64,000 nt of DNA from Emydura subglobosa (Eukaryota > Chordata > Testudines > Chelidae), in contig ML679973.1 in the NCBI GenBank assembly GCA_007922225.1, forward strand, positions 930,001 through 994,000, given 5' to 3'. The translations under genes and the position numbers were made by a program. The notes under the pieces are model-generated. The model was not told where the DNA came from and did not search any database. It saw only the letters and a program-made list of their open reading frames with translations. Numbering within the stretch: the first letter of the stretch is position 1; every line of letters begins with the position of its first letter. This document shows positions 1-11,500 of this stretch, one piece after another.

Positions 1-300
1 TAACGGCTAATTTAGACACCATCTCTTTGGATGTATAGTTGGGATTATGTTTTCCAGTGTCTCCCATTTCATCTCCCATTTTGTTGTCCAGTCACCCAGT
101 TTTGTGAAATCCTTTTGTAACTCTTCACAGTCAGCTTTGGACTTAACTATCTTTTTTTTTTTAATTTTGCATCATCTGCACACTTTGCCACCTCACTGTT
201 TACCCCTTTTTCCAGATCAATTATGAATATGTTGAACAGCACAGATCCCAGTACAGATCCCTGGGGGACACTATTATTTACCTCCCTCCATTCTGGGACT
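1..300 (-). mobile_element. CR1 LINE fragment, reverse transcriptase C-terminal part
   Basis: Read on the minus strand, this is the CR1 ORF2 segment that includes SQGSVLG, VLFNIF and the AKCADDAK stretch (decayed ADD catalytic motif), then the thumb region toward position 1. The element continues past the left edge. The recognition comes from the repeated CR1 phrase around 'agtacagatccctgggggacac' read in reverse. Confidence 0.8.
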
Positions 301-600
301 GGACGATGGGATGGATCTTGTTATGTTATGTTAGCAAGTATCTGTGACTCAAAGGTAAAATGTCACATATCCATCTCTTGTGGCTGGGGAGAACAGCCTA
401 CTAGTGTTACCAGTTACTCTGTTAGCTTAAATGATAGAGGTCTGTGCTGTGAGTTTAAAGGTCCTAACCCTGTTGATGACCTGTGCAGAAGTCATTATGG
501 TTCAGCATAGTGGAACGTTTGGTGTAGGCTTTCACTTTAGTAAAACAAAAAAACAAGAAAAGAATACCCCACTGCATACTACACATATGCATTAAGGAAA
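300..600. other. Unassigned intronic sequence
   Basis: Upstream KPNA1 intron. The only sizeable reading frame (223-510) starts inside the antisense CR1 piece and has no protein family features. I see no other structure. Confidence 0.5.
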
Positions 601-1065
601 CTACCAACCAAAAACTGGACACCATATTCTAGTAACAGCTGCACTAGTGCCAAATACAAAAGTAATATAATCTTTTTACTCAAGATTCACCTGTTTATAT
701 ATCCAATCATCATATTTACCTTTTTGGCTACAGCATCACCCTTTCAGATCATTGATAAAAACAGTTAAATAGTGTAGATTGAAGAACTGATCTCTGAGGG
801 ACCCCACTAAAAAGCACACCTGCTTGAAGATGATTACCCATTTACAATTACATTTTGAAACCTATCAATTAGCTAGTTTTCATCCACATTGATTTTGTAT
901 TGTTCCAGTTTTTTAATCAGAATGTTGTGTGGTACCAAGTCAGCTGCCTTACAGAACTCTGTTGCATCCACACTGTTACCTTTATCAATCAGACTGGTAA
1001 TCTCATAAAAAAAAGATCAAATTAGTTCTCTAAACCCATGTTGATTGGCATTAATTCTCGGTAAC
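600..1065 (-). mobile_element. Older CR1/L3-like LINE fragment
   Basis: The + strand carries the antisense phrases typical of CR1-group LINEs: a 'gatctctgagggacccc' phrase and 'ttgtgtggtaccaagtcagctgcctta' (reverse of the RT palm region), ending near 'acccatgttgattggcat'. It is more diverged than the piece at the left edge. Confidence 0.6.
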
Positions 1066-1436
1066 AAACTATGTTAACACAGAATTAAAGTTACTTGGTG
1101 GTATGCCGTGCAAAACGTTGAATTGAGCAAAATTCAAACTTCTGAAAACCAGGAAATGCACAGTTAAGGCTGCCTATGCAAACTTGACACTGCCCTCTTT
1201 CAGCAGTGCCACAATAAGCCCTCTTCATATATATGCCTTTATTCTGCCAGCTCCACAGTTGCTGAAATGTATAAGCTCCTTATCTCCTTTTACACCCATT
1301 TATTCTCATGTACAGGATTCTATCATTATTAAAGGACAAAAAAGGGGGAAAAAAGACTTATAAAAGAGAGATCTTGTAGCAAGCAACATGAGTTATTTCT
1401 GTCGATATATACATAACATGTCTTGTATCTTTGCAG

Positions 1437-1600
1437 ACCCTAGCTTAAATGGCCCGAAATTTGGGTCACTAATCCTACCTGCATGCTTCTGAGGCACACC
1501 AAATTTCAGAAGAATCTGTCTAAGCATGTCAATTTTAGAGCACTTAGAAAGGTTGACCTAGAGACAAAAGTCATCATGCAACTTTAATTATAGTGGCATG
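1437..1600 (+). repeat. Unnamed interspersed repeat, copy 1 of 3
   Basis: This copy contains the phrases 'aatttgggtcactaatcc', 'gaggcacaccaaatttcag' and 'aaaagtcatcatgcaact'. The same phrases in the same order recur at 2585-2750 and 2995-3170. There is no coding potential, and the class is unknown to me. Confidence 0.6.
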
Positions 1601-1689
1601 ATACACTGTAATAATAACAAAGGCAGCCCCTGCCCCAAAGAGCTCACAGTCTAAGTGAATCGGTGCATGTGTGCAGGATTTGTGAATAG

Positions 1690-1866
1690 CTTGGGATGCA
1701 TTGCTAGCACTGGGGCTGCCGGGGATTTGGGATGCACTTGCAGAGCTGGGGTGCACTGGGAGAGATGTGGGGCACAGGAAGGTTGGGATGCAGGATGATT
1801 AGGGTGCATTGGAAGAGCTGCGAAATTCACGGGGCTAGGGTGCACTGGCAGAGCTGGCGGGTGCCA
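1690..1866 (+). repeat. Degenerate G-rich minisatellite
   Basis: An imperfect unit close to 'gggtgcactggcagagctgg' recurs about six times, spaced 20-35 bases apart. Copies start near 1691, 1727, 1749, 1785, 1801 and 1838. Reading frames across it on both strands are by-products of the repeat. Confidence 0.55.
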
Positions 1867-2165
1867 AGCCTCCCTCATCTAAACTCCCAACCTCTCACCA
1901 CTCCCCTATCACCCATCCCCATTTATCTCCCTCCCCATAAACCCCCCTTATCTTGCTGCAGCCCCAAACCCACTTTCCCCTAGTACTTCTCCCCTCCCAG
2001 GAAGCATTCACAAGTCTAATTATTTTTCCACAAATACTTGGATTACATTGCCCCGCAAAATAAAATTGACACACATGCGATGACTCATAAATTGTAACAA
2101 TTTGCAGCCACTCAGTCCAAAACTCCTTTTGTCTTAGGTGGACTCTTGTCATTAACTTACTCAGA

Positions 2166-2458
2166 GGGTGTGTCTACACTGCCAGCTCCACGGCGATCGA
2201 TGCAGTGGTATCGATTGAATGGGTCGTGGAGACCCACTCAGTCGATCCCAGATGGGCTCTCTGGTCGATGCCGGTAATCCACCTACCAGAAAGGAGTAAG
2301 GCTGTGTCAACGGGAGGGTGTCTCCTGTCGACGCAGCACCATGAGGACGCCATGGTATGTCAACGTAAGTAAGTAAGTACATTGACAGGACATACACAAG
2401 CTACATAACATAACTTGCATATCTCCTGTTGACCGCTGGTGGCTGTGTACATCAGGCC
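2166..2458. mobile_element. Harbinger-like MITE
   Basis: The left end is GGGTGTGTCTACACTGCCA. The right end, read in reverse, is GGCCTGATGTACACAGCCA. Both resemble the GGGTAYGTCTACA terminus of the full Harbinger element at 45340-49998. The interior has no transposase; it contains several TCGA/TCGAT steps and a (GTAA)n patch. Confidence 0.6.
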
Positions 2459-2584
2459 TTAGTTGTGTTAATTGAAGGGTGAGTTCACAGCCATCAATCT
2501 CAATGAGATCAGTAATTCATCCAATCATTAGTACCTCTCAGTTTAACAGTATAAAGTAGCAGCAGGAAACTTTTCTGGGGGGAG

Positions 2585-2750
2585 GAGCTGTAACTCAGGA
2601 ACCCCATCGTCAGATGACCCCAGATTTGGTTCACTTATGCTACCCCACACGCTTGTGAGGAATACCAAATTTCAGAGCAATCTGAGTAACTGTTCTGATT
2701 TTAGATTACTTACTAGAATCACCTTTAAAGCATATAAAATGGCAGGAATG
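2585..2750 (+). repeat. Unnamed interspersed repeat, copy 2 of 3
   Basis: This copy shares 'atgaccccagatttggttcact', 'gaggaataccaaatttcagagcaatctgag' and the following 'gattttag' segment with the copies at 1437 and 2995, in the same orientation. Confidence 0.6.
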
Positions 2751-2994
2751 GAAACCCTTTAGCCATTTTTCTGTATTGGCACATGCACACTGTAAAAAAA
2801 ATGGACGTTTTCTTAAATACCATTCTCATTGTGGGTCCCCCAAAGATTTAGTGGGTGCCATGCAGTATCCTGGGTGAACCTCAACAGATTTCAGACCATT
2901 TTGATGTGCATCACATTAATAGTTGGATCTTTAGTTCTGTGCAAAAAAACCCATGTAGAAACTTTTTGAAAATGGCTTGGGGGCTGCGGGGAGA

Positions 2995-3170
2995 GCTTCT
3001 GTCTCCTCAACTCAAGCTCACATGACCCCAAATTTGGGTCACTAATTCTACCCTTCGTCCTTCCGAGGCACACCAAAATTCAAAGGAAGCCAACCAAGTA
3101 TGTTAATTAGAGGACTTAGAAAAGACAACCTTTAAACAGAAGTCATCATGCTACCTTAACTATAATGGAA
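2995..3170 (+). repeat. Unnamed interspersed repeat, copy 3 of 3
   Basis: This copy contains 'atgaccccaaatttgggtcactaattctaccc', 'gaggcacaccaaaattca', 'acagaagtcatcatgctacc' and 'ttaactataatgg'. It is closest to copy 1. Confidence 0.6.
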
Positions 3171-3189
3171 GGGCAACCTGGGTCGTTAT

Positions 3190-4980
3190 AGGCAGGTCTA
3201 TAATGACCCAAGTTGTCCTGTTTTCCCTTGTTAAATATTGGAATAATATTAGCATTCTTCTAGTCCTCTGGAATTTCCCCAGTATTCCAAAATGTATTAA
3301 AAATGAACATTCATGGTTCAGGGAGCTGTTTAGTAACTGTCTTAAAACTTTTTAACACAAGTTATCTGGACCTGCTGATTTAAAAACATCTAGCTTTAGC
3401 AGCTGCTGTTTAACTTCCTCCTGAGTTACTGTTGAAATGGAAAGTATTTAATCATCATCATCTGATATGACTGTCTGTATTTTTCCAAGTACAGAACAGT
3501 AGCATCTATTGAACAATTCTGCCTTTTCTGCATTATTGCTGACAATTCTACTGTTTCCATCTAGTAATAGATCAGTACCATTGTTGGGATTTCTTCTGTT
3601 TTACAGTGAGGATAGTTAATCATTGGAACAGTTTACCAAGGGTTGTGGTGGATTCTCCATTGCTGGCAATTTTTTTAGTGAAGATTGGATGTTTTCTAAA
3701 AGATATACACTAGTGTAAATAGGAATTATTTTGTGGCAGTTCTATGGCAAGTGTTATGCAAAATATTAGACTAGATATAGATGATCCCATTGGTTCCTAC
3801 TGGCCTTAGAATCTATTACTTAAATGCTTTACTGTCCTTAATCCTGCTGGTCATAGATTTCTCCCTGTGTCCTTTTGCTTCCTTTATCGATTTCTACAAT
3901 TGGAGCTTCTGTTTTATATTCATTGCTGTCAACTTCCCCTGTATTCCATTTGTTTATATATAATATAAAAGCTGCTTTTACTTCCTCTAAGACAGGTTCA
4001 TTTTTTAAATCAGGGCCTTCTTCAATTTTGGGATTGGTTTTTGAGGCATCTAGTAAAATGTTCTTAAACAATTCCCAATTATCATTCATTTTTTTCTGTT
4101 TCAATTCTTTCTCTTAACTCACTTGGCTCAGTTGTTTCCAGCTTTGTAAAATTGGCCCTTTTTAAAGCACTAAGTACTTATATTATTGTATTGGTTTGGA
4201 CTTTATTCTGTTTGCACATAACAAATGTGATCAAGTCATGGTCACTTGTACTACTACCACTAATTTTTAGTACTGTGATGAATTCCTCTTTATCTGTCAA
4301 AATGACATCTAATATAGAAATCCCTTTGCTGTATGCAACACTTCCTGAGTTAGAAAACTGTCATCTGTAATGTTTAGAAATTCCAAGGACACTGTAGTAC
4401 TGGGAGCATGAGACCTCTATCATATGTCATTTCAACTGAAGTCCCCCATGATAATACAGTTTCTTTTCCTACTGGCTTAAGGAGCTGGTCATCCTTGTTC
4501 TCTAGTGTGATTTGGTGGTCTGTAGGTGACACCTACTAGTACATCATCTAGCACTTTATCTTTTAAACTGTTGATTCATAAACATTGAAGATCATCTTCT
4601 TCTGAGTTTTCAGTGACTTGGAAACAGGTAATGCCATTTTTGGGATAGAATGCCACTTCCGCCTCATTGTATGAATCTTCCCATCAGATTTCAGTAATAC
4701 CAGCCAGATTAAATTAAAGATAGAATAAGTGAACATTTCCAATTCCTCTTGTTTATTATCCAGTCTCCTAGCATTGGTGCATAAGCAATTAAAGAATTTC
4801 TTCTCTTCACATTCTTTGGTTTCTTGATTAATTTTGTTCAACATCTTTATTTTGTGCTAAACAAGTGCTCATATATTTCCACTTTTCACCCTCCCCTTTT
4901 GTTATTAAGGTCCTGACACATCAACTTCTTCTGTCCTGAGCAGAGCAAATATTCCTATCTCTGTCTGCACTGCCCATCAC
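3190..4980 (-). mobile_element. CR1-group LINE, 5' and endonuclease region, antisense
   Basis: Antisense CR1 phrases occur throughout, for example 'cctggacctgctga'-type text near 3370, 'gaagtcccccatgataat' near 4440 (reverse of the GDFN endonuclease motif region) and 'cagtctcctagcattggtgc' near 4760. The sense strand is minus and has no intact frame. It is interrupted by another CR1 tail at about 3603-3822. Confidence 0.7.
3603..3822 (+). mobile_element. CR1 3' end inserted in an older antisense CR1
   Basis: The segment from 'cattggaacagtttaccaagg' to 'gttcctactggccttagaatct' is a typical sense CR1 3' terminus. Host CR1 sequence stops at 'gggatttcttctgtt' and resumes at 'ccttaatcctgctggtcatag', so the tail lies within it, apparently with a small deletion. 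Confidence 0.6.
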
Positions 4981-5825
4981 ATGGGAGATGAACACCAAGA
5001 TTTATATGGTAGAAATTGGATTAAGCAGAGTGGAACACCCAGAAGTATTCTCATACGTTGTTCGTCAATTTGATGGGCAGGTGATCTGGAAACAGCAGTA
5101 ATGTGTCCTGAGATGGCTTCTTGTGTCAGGACCCAGGATGTGAAGTGGTGAATGACCTCTTGGAAAGTTGGACAGTCTCTCTTCTATATGCCTTCTAGCT
5201 TTTGTATGGTTGTGGGGAGCAGTGGAAAAGACAGGAACAAGAGATGGCAGTGGTACTGTTACAGCCTTCCTATATGAAGATGCTATGACTCTCAGACCTG
5301 ATGAATCTAGCACTGGACCTTTAAGTGTGGTGTCTCACAGAGGAGGTCTGCTATTGAAATATCCAGTCCTCCATCTAGGACCAGAATGATTCAAAATGGA
5401 TACTTGGATGATGTGATTATTGCTCATGGACCTTAAAAAGAACATAACAAATGGAACTTATTCTACTGGTCAAAGCAAAGTCCATGGTTTAACTACCATA
5501 TTTAATCAGTGAAACATAGCCTTGAATTCTTCCACAAGAGACTTAATGTTGGATGTATAAGCGTGTCCAAGCAAAATGTCAAGTCTTTGCAGTGTAATAG
5601 TACCAGTATGTTCAAGAAAAGGAAATTTTGTATGAATCCCATCATTAAATTTTTTCTTAGGGGATCAACTCTTACTCCAGTCACACAAGATCATAGAGCA
5701 CAACATTGGAATTTCATTGTTATTGTTCATTAGTATAGTATCAGCACGTAAGAGCCTCTCTCATGGAACAGACACTAGAACCATTGTGCTAGGCGTTATA
5801 TGCATCAGATGAGGTATTTCCAGTA
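4980..5825. other. Unassigned intronic sequence
   Basis: Upstream KPNA1 intron with short reading frames only (60-82 codons) on both strands. None shows a recognisable domain, and I identified no repeat. Confidence 0.5.
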
Positions 5826-6783
5826 GAGAGAGGGAGGTTTTAGTACTGTTATACAAGGCGCTGGTGAGACCTCATCTGGAATACTGTGTGTAGTTCTGGT
5901 CCCCCGTGTTTAAAAAAGATGAACTCAAACTGGAACGGGTATAGAGAAGGGTTACTAGGGTGATCCACAGAATGGAAAACCTGCCTTATAAGAGGAGACT
6001 CGAAGAGTTTGGCTTCTTTAGCCTAACCAAAAGAAGGTTGAGGGGAGATATAATTGCTCTCTGTAAATACATCAGAGGGATAAATACCAGGGAGGGAGAG
6101 GAATTATTTAAGTTTAGCGCCAATGTGGACACGACCTAATGGATATAAACTGGCCATCAGGAAGTTTATACTTGAAATTAGATGCAGGTATCTAATCATC
6201 AGAGGAGTGAAGTTCTGGAAGAGCCTTCCAAGAGAAGCAGTGGGGACAAAAAACCTAGCTGGCTTCAAAACTGAGTTTGATAAATTTATGGAGGGGATGG
6301 TATGATGGGACAGCCTAGTTTGGCAATTGACTGATCTTTGACTATTGGTGGTAGATATGCCAGTGACCTGTGAAGGGATGTTAGATAGGGTGGGTTCTGA
6401 GTTATAACAGAGAATTCTTTCTTGGGTGGTCTGGCTAGTGCGTCTTGCCCAGATTCTCAGGGTTTAATTGATTGCCATATTTGGGGTCAGGAAGGAATTT
6501 TCCCCCTGATCGCCATATTTGGGGTCAGGAAAGAATTTTCCCCCAAGGCAGATTGGCAAAGGATCTGGGGGGTTTTCACCTTCCTCTGTAGCATGGGGCA
6601 CGGCTCACTTGCTGGTGGATTCTCGGTACCTTGAAATCTTTAAACCATGATTTGAGGACTTGAATAACTCAGTTATAGGTCAGGGATCTATTACAGGAGT
6701 GGATGGGTGAGTGGCTTGTGTTGTGCAGGAGGTCAGACTAGATGATCATATTGGTCCCTTCTGATCTTAGAGTCTGAGTCTAT
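5826..6783 (+). mobile_element. CR1 LINE 3' end, sense
   Basis: This is the sense CR1 ORF2 C-terminal region (from 'gcgctggtgagacctcatctgga' through 'ataaatttatggaggggatgg') and the 3' UTR, ending in the CR1 tail phrase 'ggtcccttctgatcttagagtc'. A ~30-bp tandem duplication of 'catatttggggtcaggaa' lies at 6476-6540. The frame is broken by stops. Confidence 0.8.
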
Positions 6784-6785
6784 AA

Positions 6786-7990
6786 CCAGTCTTTGAGCAT
6801 GGCCTTTCAACGAGTTGTGCACCTACTTTATAGTCATTTTGTCTAAGCCATATTCCCTTGTTTGCTTATGAAGATGTCATGTGGGACAGTTTCAAAAGAC
6901 TCACTAAATTCCTGATATATCATGTCTGCGTCTTCCCCCCACATCCACTTGGCTGGTTACACTGTCAAAAGAGATGAGGTTAGTTCAGTATGATTTGTTC
7001 TTGACAAATCTATGTTGGCTGTTACACCAGGACTGAACACATTAATTGTTTAATAATTTGTTCAAGTATCTTTTCAGGTATCAAGTTAAACTGACTCGTC
7101 TGTAATTCTTCGGGTCCTTCTTTCCCCACTTTTTTGATGATAGGTATTATACTGACCTTTCTCCAGTTCTCTGGGACCTCACCTGTTTTCCATGACTTTC
7201 AAAGATCATCTCTAATGGTTCAGAGATTGCTTTGGTTAGTTTAAGTACTAGGGTGAATTTCATTAGGTCCTGCTAACTTTAATACATCTAACTTATCTAA
7301 GTATTCTTTAACCTGTTCTTCCCTTATTGTTACTCTAAGTAATGGACCTACACTTTCCTTCATTGCTCTCTTACTTCTAATGTATGTATAGAACCTCTTC
7401 TTATTGCATTTTATGTCCCTTGTTATAATTCATTTTGTTCTTATGCCTTTCTATTTGTCTATGCTTTTATACTCATCCTTAGCAATTTGTCCTTGTTTCC
7501 ACTTTTTGCACGATTCCTTTTTGATTTTCAGTTCCTTAAAAAGAGTACCTGATACAGTCATATTGGTCTCTTAATACTCATTCCAACTTTCCTCCAGATC
7601 AGGTTAGTTTGCTTTTGTGCCTTTAATAATGTATTTTTAGAAAATACCAGCTCTTCTGAAGTCCCGTTTCTCTAAGATTTCCTTTTCTTTCCTTTGAACC
7701 ATAAATAGGAGTTCCCTAAGTTTGTTGAAGTCTGATTTTTTTAAAGTCTGTCTTTATTTTCTGCTCTCACTCCTGTCTTTCCTTAGAATCAGGAACTCTA
7801 TAATTTCATTGTCACTTTCACCCAAGTTGCCTTTCACCTTCAGATTCTCAACACTTCCCTCCATTAGTCAGAATCAAATCTAAAATAGCCACCCCGTAGT
7901 TACATATTCCAGCTTCTGAAACAAAAAGTTGTCCCCAAAACATTCTAAGAACTTGTTGGACAATCTGTCCTGATTTTCCTACCATTTATG
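6786..7990 (-). mobile_element. CR1 LINE endonuclease-RT region, antisense
   Basis: Antisense CR1 phrases run through the block: 'gatttgttcttgacaaatc', 'ctctgggacctcacctgt', 'tagggtgaatttcattaggtcctgc', 'ttgtttccactttttgca' and 'gtcagaatcaaatctaaaatagc'. It abuts the sense CR1 3' end at 6783, so two CR1 copies lie tail to tail. Confidence 0.75.
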
Positions 7991-8449
7991 TCCAGCGTGC
8001 AGCTTGTAGGCAATATTTGGGTTCTACTTCACCCAGCTTTCTTTCCAAGGGTATATGCCAAGGGAGCTATACATTTCTTGAGGCTTGGACTCTGAATATT
8101 AGTTTGACTTTGCATTTGGATATTGTATATTTTCATCTTGATTCTTTTCTCCCACTATTCCTAGTGTGGTTGTGTAGAGAATCATACCCCTGTAACTTTT
8201 AGGAAATGCTAATATGGTTTTGGCCCTTGTTAGTGAGAACATCCCTTTGTTGGTATTTTCAGCTGAGCCATTTAGTGACCTTGGCTGTATATCCATAGCT
8301 CACAAGTGGAATGTATTTTCCCTCTGTAAATTATCTAGGATGTAAGCATTTGTATGGAATAGCTCTCATTTCGACACATACACTATAAGGAAAACCTTGC
8401 TTGAGTCACAAAAATAGAAGCAGGTATTTTGTTTGTTCTTTCTTCACAG

Positions 8450-8538
8450 GCAGTATGGGCACTTGGCAATATTGCTGGAGACAGTACCATGTGCAGAGAC
8501 TACGTGTTGGACTGCAATATCCTACCCACTCTATTGCA
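8450..8538 (+). CDS. KPNA1: KPNA1 coding exon (ARM3 helix 3 to ARM4 start)
   Basis: 89 bp. The acceptor is ttcttcacag and the donor gtaagt. The exon starts in phase 0 with GCA and encodes [15 protein letters not shown] through NILPTLL, ending with two bases (CA) of a Gln codon completed in the next exon. The W and N of WALGN are the NLS-backbone-binding pair of ARM3. Its upstream partner exon is not visible in the 8.4 kb before it. Confidence 0.92.
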
Positions 8539-11500
8539 GTAAGTTGTCTTTGATTTACTTTATCTGTTTCTCTCTTGCTTTAAGATACTGGCAATAGAAC
8601 TGAAGACCTATATTGGCCAGACATGACAGGACAACCCAGACAATTATATATAGTATGTGGTGTATGTTGCTGTATTTTCTACCAGGTGGAGCTTTTTCCG
8701 ATTCCCCCTCTCCAGAAAGAGGACAGAATGCTTCTACTAGACTCACCCCTCTCAAAGTCTTAAGGTAGAGTCCCATATCAATACTATGGTACTGAAATCC
8801 AAGTCAGCACAGACTGTCTCTTCTGGGCCCAAGGACTGCACTGCATCCAGTACTTCTAGGAAGATGTCATCTTCTGCACCGATCATGCTGGTCCCAAGCG
8901 TTTTGAAACTATTCACTTTTCACCATGAGTCATGGCACTGAGTGCTCTCACACAAAGGTCCAAACTTCCATCTGAGCACTGCTGGAGTCTTTGGTTTTGG
9001 TAGTACACACCCACATGTGGGTACTGGATTATACCGAAGATGCCAGGATTCAAGATATGCACCTCCTGCCTGCGTTCATTCTCAGTCAGCTACGAGCACC
9101 AATGCTGCCTCTACTTCTTGGGAGAAGCCCATGTTTCATCCAGGTGCAGTATCTGCCAGTCTTTCCCAAGCCGTACTTGAGAAGGCCAGGCTTTCTGACT
9201 CAAGAAGGAACTCATGGAAGTCTCCATGAGGCCTTACTTATACAGGGGGCTTCTCTGGACTGGGTACATCAGCCTGAGAAAACCAGGAGTGCACCTCTGG
9301 CTACAGAGATTGAATCCGGTTCCAGTGGTACCACCACTATGGACCCCTGTGCAGGAATCTAGTTAGGAGACTAGGAAGAATGTGCATAAACATGGCGCAG
9401 TAAGTTTTCCTCCAAACTGAAGAAGGATGATGTGCCTTCCATGAGTTTCAGTCATGGAGAGTCAGCACATTCCAAGGTGCACAAGCACAACAAGAAATCA
9501 CACAGACCACCAGATCTGCCAGTACTGAGCCCCGTGCACCCTTAATGTCGGCCTCCCTTAAGACAAGGGATCTGTCAGTTTCGGGACAGTCCTCTGCTCT
9601 GGCTATTGAACAGGTACCATTAACGCTGGGGCAATTGGAGAAAGCACCGGAGCCACATGAGTTGTTTGCCCTAGGAGATTTCCACGCATTCATCTGCCAT
9701 CTGCACCTAGGGAGGTCCAATCTCCTATCTAGGACTTGCCACAGTCTGGCCACGTTTCGACTCATTCTCCTGTGGTTCACACGTTTCCAACGTTTTCATC
9801 ATTGGAACCAGAATCCGAGTTCTCGTCATCAGAGGATTCCGATGGAGCACAAGGGCTAGTTGTTCCCTACCATCAGTACGAGTACCTAAAAGGACCACCA
9901 ATGGTGTGGCAGTACCCTCCTCTCCAGCAGCAGGGAAGTCACTAGTTGCCCTCTCCTTGGGGCCCTCCGCAATATCCATAGGATCTGTCTTTCCAGTCCT
10001 GTTGCTATCCCTGCTTAGGGCATCCACAAACAGGCACTCTGAAACAGTCTTGGAGGACCCGATTCCGCTGGTACCACCAGAGCAAGAGTGTTTCCCACCA
10101 TTCTCTCCAGATGCTGCAGTAACTTCAGCCTTCCTGTCACACTCAGATGACTTTGGCAATTCCAAGAACTCCTACCAAGGCTGGCAGATGAACTTTATAT
10201 TCCAGTGGAGGAGGTATAAGACAAACACCATCAGCTCCTGGATATCCTTCATTCCTCGGTACCAAGCAGGGTTGCTCTACCAGTCAATGATGCCATTCTC
10301 CAACCAGCTTAAACATTTTGATATACCCTGGCCACTTGCATGTCTACCCCCCAGGGGGCAAAGAAGAGATACTACATACCAGCTACGGAGTCAGAGTTCC
10401 TTTTCTCACCTTCCCCCACCCAATTCCATCATGGTGCAAGCAGCAATGAAACAGTCCAGACAGCAATATGCAGGCTTCACCCCAACAGATAAGGAAAGCA
10501 AACGCTTAGACCTTCTGGAAACAAGATCTTCTGTTCAACAAGCCTCCAATTTCATATTTCAAACTACCAGGCCTTGTTGGTCAAGTACAACTTCCTTAAC
10601 TACAGCAAATTGGAGGATGTTACTGAAAAGCTGCCTCAGCAAGATCGAACACTTTTCCAGTCATCCTGGAGGAGGGCAAGCTGGTGGCTAGAATGGTGCT
10701 ACTTTTAACCGTGGACATGGTGAATACCTCATCATGCTTGATGGCCACTGGTATTGTCATGAGGAGGAAATTGTGGCTATAATCATCTGGTTTCCCCAGA
10801 GAGGTGCAGAATACCATTGAGGGGACCTCCCTTTGGATAAGTTACACCTGTTTAATCAGAAGAATGATGATTCCTCTGGTGAAGAACCACTGGTCTATCA
10901 CTTTTCTTACCAGCCTAGAGTGCAATAACAATCAACAAGTGGGTTCTGGTTGTCATCCACTGTGGTTCTACAATTGAGTTCACCATGCTGCCTCATCCAC
11001 ATCTCCTGCTCCGATCCCTTTTCAGGGACCCTCTCATGACAGCATCCTTGCCCTACAAGTAGACTCCCTACCGCAAAGGAGAGTGATAGAGCACGTTCCT
11101 CCAAACTATCAGTTACGGGGTTCTGTTTGACCTACTTCCTAGTACCCAAGAAGAAGGGCAGGTGGAGACTCATCCTGGATCTCTGTCACCTCAACTGCTT
11201 CATCTGCAAGCCCAAGTTTCATATGGTCACCTTAGCAGCCATCATACAATTGCTAGAAAAAGGCATGTCGTTTACAGCTCTTGATATGAAGGATGTCTAT
11301 TTTCATATAGACATCCATCCAACCGCAGAAAATTTCTGAGATTCATGGTGGGCCCTCAGCATTTTCAGTACAGGGTCTGACTATTTGGACTCACCACTGT
11401 TCTCCGGTTCTTCACCAAAGTTTTCTGTGTCATAGTGGTCCACCTCAATTGAAGAATAAGGATCACAAAGTGCCTATCTTGACAACTGGCTTCTAGAAGT

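Noticed and set aside
6476..6540. Short direct repeat 'catatttggggtcaggaa' considered as a CRISPR or regulatory tandem
   Set aside because: There are only two copies, inside a CR1 3' UTR; it is a small duplication in the LINE tail.
9448..10165. Minus-strand frames of 110 and 146 codons
   Set aside because: They are antisense shadows of the DIRS gag region, whose + strand reading has the family block [11 protein letters not shown].
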